Assembly: GCA_905182995.1 (NCBI GenBank)
Contig: CAJJDP010000121.1
Span: forward strand, 310,248-374,247
DNA: 64,000 bases
Direction: 5' to 3'
Origin: Paramecium octaurelia
Lineage: Eukaryota; Ciliophora; Oligohymenophorea; Peniculida; Parameciidae
The notes under the pieces are model-generated. The model had not been told where the DNA came from. It was given only the letters and a program-made list of their open reading frames with translations, and did no database searches. A program made the position numbers and the translations under genes. The stretch's first letter is position 1; each line of letters opens with the position of its first letter. Shown piece by piece: positions 1-13,100 of the stretch.

Positions 1-114
1 ACACTTTGGGATCTGAGTGCAATATGCTATTGTTACCATTCATAATAGTACAAAAACTCTCAGTAATAGAACGAATATTAATTAACAAACATTTATACAA
101 ATATCACATCATGA
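1..114 (+). CDS. possible 3' end of a plus-strand gene (partial)
   Basis: Frame 1 is open from the first base to a TGA at 112-114 and would encode 37 residues beginning TLWDLSAICYC, rich in Gln from TAA/TAG. It would converge on the minus-strand gene whose stop lies at 109-111, overlapping by a few bases, as seen once more in this window. The piece is too short for a family call; LWDL is reminiscent of a WD repeat but this is only a hint. It could equally be the antisense shadow or untranslated tail of the next gene. Confidence 0.22.
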
Positions 115-3100
115 TTTAATCAAATTAACTGATTGAAATCCATCTAACTATTTTAGCATTTTGTTATCGTTGTTCTATTGAGAATCCATTCCTTCTGGAT
201 TTTACATAATTGATCTTTTCACAGATTCAGAGGAACTGTGATAGGATAGTTACCTTTGCTTCAACAAGTATTCTTCCACTATATCAGGTTTGGGATGCAA
301 AAACAAGATTTTATTAATTTCTATTTTAAATTCAATAAAATTTAATAGAACTTCTAAACACTTAGTTTTATCCTACAAATAAATGCTCATATACTATATT
401 AATATCTTAAATAAATACTTTCTTAATTGAGATTTCAGTCCAAAATTCTTACATTTGATCACTTACATCATAAATCTTAAAATAGATAATAGCCTCTTTC
501 CCTTCTATAAATAGCATTATAAACAATCTCTTCAGAGTGTTCAAATTACCAACCTTATGCAAAATCAAACTTCCATCCTTTTTTGCAGCCTCCAGTGTCC
601 CTCTGTATATATTATAATGGTTTTTCAAAATTCTATTTTTAAACTTCGCTTACATAGGTTTGATTGAGTTTTCCACAAAAAAGACTACATTTCCTTCATA
701 TTTTAACTTTATTAATTACTAGTCTTGATAATCAAAGCATAAATAAATGAATTTGTTATTTGCTATCTAAATCTATTGTATTAAGATATTTGCGATATTT
801 TCTATGGTAGACTGATGAGTAAGAATTTACGCATCATCAGGAGTCAGATACCAGAATATTGGTTATATTCTTTCTTTTAAATTTAAGATTTGAGCCTTGA
901 TTTCAAAAATTCTATGATGATCATCAAATACACAATCCCTATCCTATACCAATAATTTGTTGATTTTTTTTCTGACATAACATATAACAATCAAGTGTTT
1001 CTAACCCTAATAGTAGAATGTTCTTTTTGCCAATACATTATTGGAATGAGGTCTTTAAGTTAGTCTCACTTTTTTAAAAAATTCAGGAATATTTTATTCT
1101 TATTTATTTCTTGATAAATTGATAGGATTTATGAAAGAAGATTAAATCCTACTTTTATCAATAATTAAATTTCCACTATTTTGCTCTACTTTGACTCCTT
1201 TAATTAAATTGGAACTTAAAATTTTCATTGTGTTAGGATTACTAAAATTGAAACTTGGATACAACTTTTTGACTTCTTATAGATCAATTTATAGTTTTGT
1301 TACATCATCCTAAATATCTTCTTCTTGCTTTTTATTAATAGTGTGTTTTGAATTAGTATAAACTATATTAACGATAGCATCATTAGTTCTGTCCTAATCA
1401 ATGAGTATTTCTTATTAATCTTTGGTGATTAATCTAACATTATCCTATAGAACTTCTTCATCCTTCTGATTAATTAATTATGATTAATTGAACTTATAAT
1501 TTTCATCAACTGTTAAAAACCTATTTTCATCAAACTTTATTATTTTGTCTTCTATTTTAATTTTATTTATGAAGAACTCATATAAGTTTTACTATCCAAA
1601 ACTTATTAGTTAAGAAGTATCATAAAAGCAGGTTGTTTTTAGTTTATTCTATCTATTTTATTTCTATGCTGGAATTAATTCAAAAGTCAGCTAGATTTAA
1701 TCTTCAATTTTTCCATCTTATTTGTACACATTCACAATATAATAATTTTAAATATGATCTTCTTAAATTAACTTAAAAGTTCTCATTACAAATTTACCAG
1801 TAAAGTACCTATTTTTTTCTTACAATTATCTATTTCTTAGAACTTTCAAATGTATCCAATTTTTAAACAACTTTCTTCTAAAGGCTGCCTAAGCTGTTAG
1901 AATACAAACCGTAACAATTTGATATTTTGATTCATTCTAAAATTTTCTTTTTCTTTTCCTCTAAATATTCTTTTCAGTAAATGTGATTGGAATTTCAAGT
2001 TCGAATTAAAATTTAATGAAATTGATGTGCAAGTTCTTTTGAATCAATTAAATCAAAGGAGTTATTAATGCTCTATAATATTCTATTGTTTTCATCTTGT
2101 CATAAGATTGTAACTAAGAGAAGTCAATTCTCTAGAAATCTATTTGATCTTATCTTTTATGCAAAGATTAATACAAGTTCTCCTTATCCTACTACAAACC
2201 AACTAAATTAATTATAAATTATTTTTCTCTGAATCTTCTTTTGTTTAGTGAAATCTTACCCTTCTCTATAACCCTCCCTTAATGAGTTATAAAACTCAAT
2301 TCCCTCATTGTCAATTGTAAATGATAATTGTGTTTTATTAAAAAGTAATCTATTTCTACATAATTTGATTGATGATTTAATATGAATTTTTAAAGAAAGA
2401 GCTTAGAACGTTTTAATTGTTTGTAAATTTTAAATTTCTCTACCATCCTCTTAACCAATAGCATACCCTAAATCTTTAAAACAAACTTTTCCCTCAAAAG
2501 TAAGGATATACCAGGCCTCAACTCTTCAAAATTATGAGTGTACTATATTTCATTTATTATTAAGACTTTTGTAAGTGCTTGCGCAAATCCTTTGAAGAAG
2601 TTAATCACTCTAAGATTAGATAGGTTTTGTAGATTATCATTAATATATTTGGACTGAAATTCATTTGAATCAACTTCAATAACTCGTTTTTCTGAACCAT
2701 TTTAGTATAATAGAATAATTCTTAAGAGCATAGGCATTCTTTGAAACTCAAAACTTATTGCTGTTGAACCCTTTTAATAAGTTCCAATAGCTACTTTATC
2801 ACTGTGTAAAGCCTTGTATGCCTAATCTGCATTTTTGGCTATTATTTAATCCGTCTCTAGTTTATATGATTTATCTTTTTATGATTTCAGATAATCATCA
2901 ATTATGCATTACATTTAGATCTCATCGATATTAAAGATTAATGTATCCTCAATCTAACTGAAGCATGGCAACAATAATTTACTGAAGTTTACCTTAAAAT
3001 ATTCATAAGGTATTTGATAGTACTCTTAGAGCTATGTAATTGGAATAGATAACTGAGACAAATTTTTTGTTATTTAATTCTCGGCCTAAATGCTAAAAGT

Positions 3101-6100
3101 CTATTCATTGATTAAATATGATATTAGCAATTTAAATTTAACCTCATTTAATTCTACCATTAATTCTCCAACAAATTCTTTTTGGAATTGAGGAGAGTTT
3201 TCAGATTTCAATTCACTAATAGAATTTTGATCAATCTATGTTTCATAAAATAAATTAGGATTGGTTCCATATTCGGTACAAGGCAACGTATTTAAAACGT
3301 ATGTCTTTATTGATGTTTCATCATATTCCTCAACATATTTGCTTTACTTTCCTTTCAAATTTGTTCTATATTTGTGAAGCCTGAATAAAGATTAGAGAAC
3401 TTTGATAAAATTCATTTGCTTGTATTCTTCAAGTTAATGACGTATCGCCATTGGTGGAAATTCCACATTGATAATAGTAGATTACTATAAATACTTCTAA
3501 GTTAAAGTAGAACTGATAATTTATCTTGCTTCTATTGTATTTTCTCGATAGGTATTGTCATCCTATTAACCAGAATTTTATAATGATATGAATTAATTGT
3601 AAGTCTGCTCTACACTTTTACAGTCGACTTTGTCAAAACCTTTCTTATTCTTAATAATTTAAGAGAATTCTATCATTTTTTATGCAACTGAAGTTATCTC
3701 GCTTATTTCCATTGGTTGAAACAATCTTTGATAATATGGTAAAACAATATCAATTGAAAACGCATGTTCCAAATGCTTAGATGTAATAGTTATACTTTAA
3801 TATTCACTCATCCCTGTCACAGATGACTTCGGGTCTGTTTTCTCGATATCTAAAAAACATGTAGTCAAACATGCTTTCTCCCCAACATAAATCATTGCTC
3901 TTCTTGCCAACATCATTCTTTCAACCACTTTAGATGGATCTTTTGCTAACCTTCCTTCAATTGCATTTCTAATCTAACATCTTCTTCTCACCAAATATTT
4001 CATAACTGCTCTTTATATAATGATTACACACATCTTTGCCTTTGTTATTTATTGCCATAACCTTGCTGACCTTTGAGAGTACTCTCTCTCCCTATTTATC
4101 CAATACAAAGCTTCATCGGTATATTCAATATACGGTGTAACTAAATCCATGTTAAATATTTCAAATATGTTTTCACTACAAATATCTCCCATTTATTTAA
4201 ATACAACTTGTTGGATCTCTAGGTCATTTGATTTACCCTAAGTTTCATGATTTATGATATAGAGATAGTTCACCTTACTATAAATATTTCTCGACTTCAC
4301 TATCTGCAGATATTAATTCTTATTTGTCCTAATCAAATAAGTTTCATATATTTATTTGGTCTTACTGTTAACCCATTTTGACATTCTTAATCTTTATAAA
4401 TGCCCCCTTACAAATGATTATATATATTTTATTGCCTTTTCTTCATATTAGGTTAATAGTTTATTATATAAGGGAGGCTTCATGACCCTAATTGGTTCGT
4501 ATTATGGTACAACATCTGTATAATCAAAATTATTTATGCCTTAGATTATTAATTTATTATTTTCAATTAAGACTAATTCTTATAAAATAGCTCCTATTTT
4601 TTCAATTTATACTATAAATTATTTATTTGTTTCCGTCTTTGCCCTAACGATATATTTACCATCCACTTCATTTAAATATAGAAACTATTAACTTAAAGTC
4701 ATCAGATTTCTGATGTTCCTTAATAGTTTATTTTCTTCAATGATGAGACTCTCCAATTCCTCACAATATTAGAACAATAACCCTAACGATTTTTAAAAAC
4801 TTTCTATATCCATTTCCAAATACAAATAGTTCTCCTTTCTTTTTTCTTTCATTCCATTCACTAATGCGAATCTCACAAAGGAGTTGTCATTCATAATTGA
4901 AAAAGTAAATACATATGACTCTTCAGTTTGAATTCCTTCTTTTATTATAGGATTACAGAAACCCTATCTGATAGTTTGAAACTACTTTGCTTTAATCAAA
5001 TAGTTTTAGAGTCTTCGTTATTGACTAGCTTTATATTTTAAAAGATAAGTGACAATCTTTTACATGGCTTTTTATTGTTTTTGATAGTTTTACTTTAATC
5101 TGCTCTATCGAATTAATTTTGCCTTAATTTCTTTGAATCTCATTTCTAGTACTTTTTTTTTAAGAAACCTCTGTAATTTCTTTAATTTTAATTCATCAGA
5201 TTTTAGTAATTTTCCCTTATCTTTAAACGCTTTTTTAAGATTGTGAAAGTTCTTCCTCTCCTTTTTCATCCTAATCAAAGCCTATATTTTAGTTATTTAA
5301 TCTGTATTGTAAATCTACTCTTCTACTTCTCTTATAATCTATTTTTCCTTCTCGATTAATGAATTATCAAAATAAATCCTTTGAGGACTCTACTTATTAA
5401 GAAAACTTAATCTAAGATCCTTAGCACTGTTTTTTAGTAGAAAGGATCCTCTATTATAAGGAGAACGCTCTGTTGATCTCTATTATTTAATTTCCTAGTC
5501 AGACTGCTCTGAATTTGACCATTAATCTATTTCAATTTTTTCAATCTAGGTTTTCAATTTTGGTTTCGCAGAACTTATTACATTGAGTGCCAACAATTTA
5601 GCCTTAATATCTTGCACTTTATCTCTATTTGTATCCATTCTTTCTTGATCTGTCTTTCTTCTCAATATGGAGGAAGTATGATCTTTTTTGACTGTTTCAT
5701 TTTCGATAAAATTTATTCTCTTTCTCTATACCAACTTTCTGGTTTGACTAAGTGGACTTTATTAGGGTGTTGTTTGTTAGAAGCTTTCATCTGTAGGGAC
5801 ATCAAAATGTTTTTTTAAAGATAAGACCTTTTTAAAGAGAATTGGAGATTATTCATTCATGTGAACAATTAATTTTTATTTGGCCTACTAATGTCCATTA
5901 TAAATTTTTTTAAATAATGGATCCTAATTTCCCAGGTGTTCTAAAACGAACTACAAAGATCTCTTGTATTATTTGACTGCTTCTTTAATGCGATCCAAGG
6001 ATTCCAATTCAAAGGCATAGTTATAATGAGCCATAGCTAAATATCTAATGGTTTCGTTAGAGTTAGAATCGAATTCTTATTAAGCTGATTAGATGGCACT

Positions 6101-7200
6101 CTTTGCTTCCTTTAAAGCCTTTTCATGCCTTAGGAATATTAAATTTCAAAATAATACAGATTCATTTGACTCAGGAGTGCTGTGATATTCAAATGAGTAA
6201 TGGTTTTCATTTTTAATTGATCATATTATTAGATCAATGAGAGTGCATTTTCAAAAGCATTAATTGCCAATTGTGTTTGGTTCATCCTCCTATAAACACA
6301 ACCCAAATTATTGTATGCCAAACATCTAAATTCAAATTTAGTTATTATTTTACATTTAGGTGGGTATATCTTGATAATCCCGATGTTAGATTATCCATTG
6401 CAGAATGAGAATACATATCTCACTTAAACCATTTTGGTCCAAAATCTTCATAGCATATTTATTTAGAGACTTAAACATATTTTCTACTTCTTTTTATTAA
6501 AACTGCGTGCCTTTCAATGCAATCAATTCTAAAATAGCGCATTGTGAAAATACATTTCTCTTTCAATCCAAGTAACTCAATAATATTATTTTTTTTCAAT
6601 GGCTACTCTGAAGTTTCGAGATGAGAAGATTTGAAGGAATTCTTGTTGTTAATTTGTTGAAAAGATATTTTCCTAGAAATTGGCGATGATTCCTTTCTTT
6701 GAGCAGGAAAATAGGCAGAGTTCGTTCGTATTGGTTACATTTAGTAATATATTTATTTTTCAATTCGATTAGTTTAATCAACCAAATACTTTTTAACAAA
6801 TATCCATCTCCATGACTCTCATGAGATCAAACTTTCTAATCTGACTCCAAAATATCCCATACATGATAAAGATTAACAATTTAGTTTTAATATAACAAAA
6901 TCAAAAAATCTACTCCAACACAATTGTACTGAGTCTCCTTATTAGAAGAGGGGACTTATTCATTTTCAATTGAGTGCTCTTTATTGTACTACTGGAATTG
7001 AACTCAGAGATTTCACTGTCAGAATCTAAAGTTTTTTAAGAGAAAATGGTTTTTTTTTTAGAGACTTCAAAATTTATCTATTTCTTTTGTGGATCTGTTA
7101 ATTGTTCGAGTTTCAAATCTTCATTCAAATACTGAATAATGCTTTTCTCTCTTTCATTTATTTAATCAGTTAACATCTAAACATCCTTACAATCATTCAT
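109..7200 (-). CDS. giant TPR and IQ-motif repeat protein (about 2316 aa)
   Basis: One reading frame runs from about 6740 down to TGA at 109-111 through introns at 6529-6553, 6326-6353, 6129-6157 (acceptor AAG) and 373-394. TPR-like repeats lie at about residues 260-375 (LAYNNLGCVYRRMN; MAHYNYAFELESLDRIKEAV). A basic coiled coil follows at about 600-660. At least four units come next, each a basic IQ-like helix followed by a beta-rich stretch: near residues 890 (IQSFVRGHLQRLRM), 1025 (IIQRAVMKYLVRRRC), 1535 and 1730 (TAQAAFRRKLFKNW), with a weaker one near 2150. IQ helices usually bind calmodulin; a centrosomal, basal-body or axonemal scaffold is inference. The start is chosen at 7200 because coding-like sequence continues there through a 20-nt intron at 6910-6929; the join at 6816-6832 is unresolved (either a non-canonical 17-nt intron or a lesion). 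ATG at 6740 is the fallback start. Confidence 0.72.
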
Positions 7201-7437
7201 TATAAATTTGCTTATCTTTATTATAATAAAGTCTTAAGATAAGCATAAATTTAATTAAAAAGTGCCCTAAATCAAAACTTATTACATACCTGCAAACTAT
7301 TCGCATAGGAATAAACAAAAATATACGGCAATAATAAATGTATATATATACATAATCCTCTCCTATTGGTCAGAAAAGATTTCAATTAATTTTAAAAGCT
7401 TAGCTCTCATTATATTTATTTAATATATAATAAATAA
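7201..7437. promoter_or_regulatory. divergent promoter gap between the TPR/IQ gene and LC8
   Basis: These 237 bases separate two start codons that point away from each other, so both promoters and 5' untranslated regions must lie here. The sequence is AT-rich, with TATATATA-like tracts near 7340 and again just before the LC8 ATG. No specific factor site is recognisable. Confidence 0.4.
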
Positions 7438-7837
7438 ATGGACATATCAAAGATTGGAAGCTCGGCTATTGATAAGTCCTTTGGTAGAGGAGGACAGGGA
7501 AAGGATGCAGTGGTTATAGTTTCGAATTTGGAAATACATAAACCCGTAGTCACTTTTTGTGATATGAGTCAGGCATAAAAAGAATTTGCATTTGAAACTG
7601 CTGAACACGCTTTTAGTAATTAGCTTTTATTAACCCAAAGAATTGTCAGCTAAAAGAGAAAAGAGATACTTTAAAGACATAGCAGAATACATAAAAAATG
7701 AATTTGATAATAAATTTTAAGGGACATGGCATGTTATAGTAGGATTGCACTTTGGGTCATTCGTTTCTTACGAGAGTCAATGCATGATACATTTCTACCT
7801 GAATCAATTGGGATTCATGATATATAAGTTTGGCTGA
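7438..7837 (+). CDS. dynein light chain LC8-type (121 aa)
   Basis: The second half is a near-perfect LC8 core: KDIAEYIKNEFDNKF, then GTWHVIVGLHFGSFVSYES, then MIHFYLNQLGFMIYKFG and TGA. LC8 forms a dimer that binds short TQT-like peptides and is a subunit of cytoplasmic and axonemal dyneins and many other complexes. An intron at 7616-7649 (34 nt, acceptor CAG) joins AEHAF to the KRYFKDIA region; a shorter version ending AAG at 7640 would keep frame and add three residues. The roughly 25 N-terminal residues before the core are longer than in metazoan LC8 (about 89 aa), suggesting one of the divergent ciliate paralogs. Start: first ATG after an AT-rich leader. Confidence 0.93.
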
Positions 7838-8105
7838 GCTATTTAATATGAACTATTATAGGAATTAATATTTATATATTCAAAAAGTACTGTGTTTTAA
7901 TTTAATTTTTACTTTCCTTCTTCGAAAATAAAATTCAAAGTAATTTGTCGTAGAATTCAAAATTTAAATGCTATGTTTTCAAGTGCAAGTGCACAGCAAT
8001 CAATTAGGGGCCAAGAGAAGAACCAGTCTCGATCATGCATCTATTTCAATATTGAATTTAATATGAGTTTTTATATCTTATTTAATGAACATCTATATAT
8101 AGGAA
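7838..8105. other. intergenic gap between convergent genes, with a GC-richer tract
   Basis: The LC8 and ML-domain genes converge on these 268 bases. Most is AT-rich and non-coding, but about 7980-8040 is clearly richer in G and C and contains the short palindrome GTGCAAGTGCAC. No open frame with Gln-rich ciliate character was found. A small RNA is possible but I recognise no family. Confidence 0.35.
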
Positions 8106-8530
8106 TCAAATAACAAATCCTACTTCGGCACAAGCAAAGTTAGTTCCCTTAGCATTTTAGAACCACATTTAGACAACAATTTTGCCCTACACTCAAATGT
8201 TAAATATCTTACAGATGGAGTAAAAGTTGGGAAGTTTTAAGTCATTTCGTAGGTGACACGATCTCCTTTGTCATAGACTTCATCTTCTGGGTAATTGTCT
8301 TCAAAAGCATCCATGCCATTCCATTTAGCTTTGAGTTGAACGTTGGCTAATTCTGCGTGCTCATTAGCTGTTCCATAAAGTGTTATTGTTTCATCTACAC
8401 CCTTGGCTGGAGTAACACTGAAGGTTGCCTCAGTGAAAACAATTTTTGGATTGGCCATACAATTGGTAACTTTAGTTGGAATAGCTGCTAATATGGTTGA
8501 TACTAGCAATAAGGCAATAAGGTATTTCAT
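8106..8530 (-). CDS. secreted ML-domain (NPC2/MD-2-like) lipid-binding protein (132 aa)
   Basis: A clear signal peptide (MKYLIALLLVSTILAAIPTK) precedes a mature domain of about 110 residues. The pattern NCMANPKIVF, a middle acidic loop, then YEMTQNFPTFTPSGKIVVQM and finally TNFACAEVGFVI matches the ML family (MD-2, NPC2, yeast Npc2p, fungal PG/PI transfer protein), which are small beta sandwiches that enclose a lipid. Two cysteines (residues about 24 and 125) could pair as in the family. The intron at 8187-8212 (GTA...TAG, 26 nt) sits inside TPS/GKI and restores the frame. Likely location is the secretory or endolysosomal lumen; the lipid carried cannot be told. Stop TGA at 8106-8108. Confidence 0.85.
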
Positions 8531-9132
8531 TTTATATAATATTATTAATATTAATGTGACTTAAAATTTCTGCTTTTGAATACTCACATTACGCAATCGA
8601 AATTTACATATCAACGAATAATATTATTATTACTCTTTAAATTAAATAATATCTCATAATTAATATAGAATGAAGCTTTTTAAGATAAATAATAATTTCT
8701 CTGTTATCTAGCAATTTAAAAAAAATACATTTTGAATTTTTAGGCTTATTTGTGAAGATTAATTGATGCTACCTTGCATAAGGTAAACCTAATACACAAT
8801 ATGCACATTAGATAATATTGCCATCATTCCAGCTTGGTGAATAAAAAGTGTCAATCAATTATCAAGATTTAAAAAAATAGAGTTATTTGAGTTAAAATTA
8901 TAGATGCAGTTAAGGTAAACCTTCAGGAGAATTAAGATTAATCTCTCATTCAATAAAATGTGAATTATCAAAAAATACCTCAGTTTTTTGATTACGTCAA
9001 TTTTAAAAAAGATCACCAGAAGTGATTGTTAATACAAAAAATCAAATTAAATAATGATATTAATTTATCAAATTAGTGGATTTATGAAACAATTAAAGAA
9101 TTTTTAATGATTGTTTATGAATTCTATTTTTA
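8531..9132. other. 602-base gap, no gene seen; short imperfect repeat
   Basis: Upstream of the ML gene and downstream of the PX gene, no frame on either strand shows convincing coding character. A motif AAGGTAAACCT occurs near 8780 and, with one change at its end, near 8912, each beside GATGC, about 130 bases apart in the same orientation, so part of this gap may be an old local duplication. The part next to 8530 must hold the ML promoter. Confidence 0.4.
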
Positions 9133-9862
9133 TCATTTCAATCTCAGGATAATGCCTTTGAAAATTGGAATACCCCCAAAGGACAACTACTTCTTATGAT
9201 ATATATTATACGTTATTCAATTAATTATTATTGCACATGGATTGTGATTTCTTCTTGGCTATTTTGAATTCCCAAGAGCGGGATCTCTCTCTGGGATCTT
9301 CAATTGGATCTTCAGCTGGACCACAAACTGGAGTTGTTAACTACAATTTCATCAAATCACTTACTTGAGATTTGGCTTTTTTCTAAGTTACATTAGGAGC
9401 AGCTCCGGCTTCTCTTTCTTTTTTGATCAGAATTAGTTATTCCTAATTTAAATAAGATTCTAAATACCTTCTCGATCTTTTTTAGATGCAAACATTGTGA
9501 TTTGAGGATGAAGTTTTTCATAATCAAACTCTTACACACTTCTTTGCATAAGAGGAGAGTTTTAAAGAAGTAATCTAACTGTATTCTTCTCTCCTCTACT
9601 AATTCATCATTCTGGTTGGTGGATCTCCACCAATTAGTCGGAGGAAACTTCGGCAAATTGCCTTTAAGAGTTTATAATGATTCATGTAGTTTCTTTAAAT
9701 GTGAATAGCGATAATCGACTGAAAAGGAACACCTTTAGTTATTCTCAGTAAATCTATATAAAAGTTAATATGATTATCTTACACTAACTAGTAGTATACA
9801 ACATCATCATTTTTTTTGAAGGAAGGAACGCAAATTGAAATTGCAAACTCATTTTCTTACAT
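9133..9862 (-). CDS. PX-domain protein (216 aa)
   Basis: The first ~120 residues fit a phox-homology domain: FAISICVPSFKKNDDVVYYQ forms the first strands, VDYRYSHLKKLHESL is the R-Y-x-x-F/L-like motif with the phosphoinositide-binding arginine region, NLPKFPPTNWW is the proline loop, and EERRIQLDYFFKTLL then CKSLIMKNFIL are the C-terminal helices. PX domains bring proteins to PI3P-rich endosomal membranes. A charged tail ends GGIPIFKGIILRLK. Three introns restore frame: 9754-9782, 9443-9467, 9187-9211, all GTA...TAG. A second open frame overlaps the C-terminal helix region but cannot be spliced to the tail. ATG at 9860-9862 is used because it sits just before strand one; another ATG near 9950 is less likely. 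Confidence 0.8.
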
Positions 9863-10170
9863 ATAATTATTTTATTAATATTTGATAATCTCTTCTTTTA
9901 TTTTTATATAATACATTTTTCACAAAATTCTAAGTTTATTGTTGGATAATCCATCACAATCTTTTTTCTAGTCCTACTAGTTCTAAAGAGTTTTGGATTT
10001 TTTAATTTTTAAATATTATTTTTAAATTCATTACTTCAATTATGTATTTATCTTAATGTTGAATAATAGTAAGAGGAAAAGGAAATGCCTTTGAAATTAT
10101 AGTCAAACTAATAACTATTAATAAAAGATGGATTAAATATAATATTAAAAACAAAAACATAATTAATTAT
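9863..10170. other. 308-base gap with PX promoter, no gene seen
   Basis: AT-rich with a run of poly-T-like tracts. It contains a short ATG-led frame on the minus strand near 9950 that cannot be joined to the PX frame with a usual intron, so I treat it as non-coding. Confidence 0.4.
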
Positions 10171-13100
10171 TCATTTTTCAAATTTAAAGGTGATTAATTT
10201 TCTTTGTTTAATTCCTAAAGTAGCTTGAGTTGACATCTTTCCTCTTAGAGTTTATTTGCTATATTTAACATCAACTAAATTGTCTTAAGTTTCTTCTCTA
10301 TGTTCTTCTTATCGAAACAAACTTCGAATTCTTGAGAGTAATTTAGCAATAATCTTGTACTCTTTTATCAAGAATTCATAATGTTGCTTAACATCAAGAA
10401 TGAATTGATATATGATCAACATTGTACAAGCCCCAATAATAAACCATCCTATTAATAATTCCTTACTCTCATCTGGGCCTTGTTACTAAGAATAGTATAA
10501 TCCTAAAATGAAGATTTCAGCTAACCAAATAAAAAATTCTGATCCGACAGTCTTATAAAATTCATATTTATCTTCTAATGGAGTATTATATACGATGTAA
10601 ACTGAAAAGATCACGTTAAGCATTGAACACGTTATGACTTACAAGCTTGCATCATAATAAAGATTAACCAAAAAGAATATGAAAAGTACCTTTTTGCAAA
10701 GGAGGACAAGGTTGTAATAGTTAGAATAAGGCTTGGATGCTTAGATGTCTATTCCCTCATACAAGGATCCATATTTCTATTTAATAAAGAATTGTTGATA
10801 GAAAAATGGTTGATTGCTCATGAATGTAAAACCCTTGAACAAAAAGAACAGTTGAAGTATTAAAAATATTATACTTAAAGCAAAGCTGGATTGCAATAAA
10901 GCATTATCTGAATTGGGTGCTCTAATTTGCAAGAAAATGGAGAGATTGTAATCATAGGCTACAGCCATGAAAGTTCTAATTAAGCCTGAAGAGAACTCTC
11001 CAATAATGTTAAGGAACATTTTAGAAATGTTTCTGCTGATTCTAAACAAAATGAATTTGATAACATTAGGTTCTTCTTCTAAAGAGGTGTCATTCTCATC
11101 AGAGTAGTATTGTAAGAGCTTAGCTAAGAATACGAATCCCACTCTACAACCGATAAAGATTGCTAAAGTTGTCAAGAAGACTGTCAAAACAGCAACTGAG
11201 TTGATATAAAAGGTAGTGGAATACCCTTACAAAGCAAACTTGTAATCTGGCTCTGGAGAAGTGACATGATTATTGATAATATCCTCTATATTGACTACGC
11301 TTTTGATGAAATCGAATTGAGCAAAATCAAATAACTAGAAGTACGTATCGACATTATAGGGATACAAAATATTGAAATATTGCAAGTAGGAAATCAATTA
11401 CAAGATATCAAGTAAATTCCAGAAGATTTGCATTCCTCCAACCAGAAATGCAAATATGGCTAATCCCAAAAGTACATACAACACATATTTACTAAAGTTC
11501 AGAAGACCTTCTGTTGCTGAGATGACCGATTGAGATTACTTATAAAATGGTATCACGGAGAATTCAAAGGATGTCTCTTTGAAGGTGAACCCTTATTCAC
11601 TGATATACTTATCAGGGTTGAGTATTTTACATACTAAAATTGGGTTTTCACTTCTATCATTGAGTTGGAGTTTCAGAATAGTGGTTAAAATATTGTAATC
11701 ATCTTTGGTTTCTGTTTAAAAATCAGAGCTTAAGATTTCAAAAGACTCAGAGTCCTTAAATGAAAACGAGCATATGTTATCAACTTTTCCAGTAACTTTG
11801 AGTTTGATATCGGTTGTTAATTCTAAATTTCTAACTCCGTCATATTAAGTATCGAATTTAGATTCGGTCAGTTGAATTATTGGATAGAGTATTCTTTCGC
11901 AAGTGTTTTCACATATCCACCCATCTTCGACCTTACATTCAGTACATCCATCACCACTTTTGTCATTGCCATCATCGCATCCTTCTTTATCTACTTTGAG
12001 TCCATCTCCACATATGGACACACAACTATTGTCTAATATTTGATAACCCTTATCAATTTAGCACATTACGCATTTTGTATGATTTGTATCATATAAGACA
12101 CAGGAAGTGCAATTATCATATCGGGTGACACAAGTTAAACAGGATTAATCGCAACGTTCACATTAATTATTTTTGGTAATAAAATAGCCATCTATGCATT
12201 TAACGCAAACTCCCATTTCACATTTAGAACATAAGGCATTAAAACAGTATGAATTTGGTAATAAACACAGATAGCAACCATCCTTAGGATCTGAATTACC
12301 ATCATCGCAATCTTCATTCCATTAGACAATCTTATCGCCACATTTACTATAACAATAATGAGTAGTTGGGGGATTTGAGTAATTTCTACAATCTGAACAT
12401 TCCTTCATGTTTGACTCATAGTAGCCTCTTTTACAGTTACATGCAAAGACAGTTGAACTGATGGAAGGTTCTCTGGAAGATGGACATCTAGTGCACATAT
12501 CAATATTTGGAGAAGGTAGACATTATTGACAAGAGAAGTGACAACTTTGACAACCGAGTTGATTTTCAACTTCAAAATGTCCAGACATACATATACAAGT
12601 ACTATTTCTGATACTTAATTTCCTATTTTAAGAGGTGTAACAGGATAAGCAATTCGTTAGACTAGAACAGGTTAAACATTTAGGATTGCATTTAGTACAA
12701 ATAGAGATGCCTTCATCAAAATAGCCATCTTAACATTCGCATTTTCTATTGAGAATGGTTCTAAATTAATCTGGATAACAACTAGTACAGTAATTAGCGA
12801 AGAAACGACAAGTGTAGCAGGTTTATTCACACTAACTGCAATCTAAAAAGTTCTCTTGCTCGTAGTAACCTTGTTTGCAGTCACATTATTAATAGTGTAA
12901 TTCTCGATTCAATGTCGCATCACAATCAGTACAAACTCTAGGCTATTTTTGACAAGCCTTGCAATACTTAGAACAGGGCAAACAAACTGAAATATCCATG
13001 TAATAGCCTTCCAAACATCTACATTAATCTTTATCCATCCAATAATGTTTAGATTCATCGCATTTAGCACAGTTCTAATAATAGGTTGGAGATGAAATAG

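Noticed and set aside
6596-6799. 67-codon minus-strand open frame
   Set aside because: It overlaps the TPR/IQ gene in another frame and contains no TAA/TAG Gln codons; the alternative frame joins to the TPRs by canonical introns.
9393-9480. Frame encoding a PX-like C-terminus different from the one chosen
   Set aside because: It resembles a PX end (NSPLM...), but cannot be spliced to the tail exon; the chosen frame fits both the PX helices and the canonical intron at 9443-9467.
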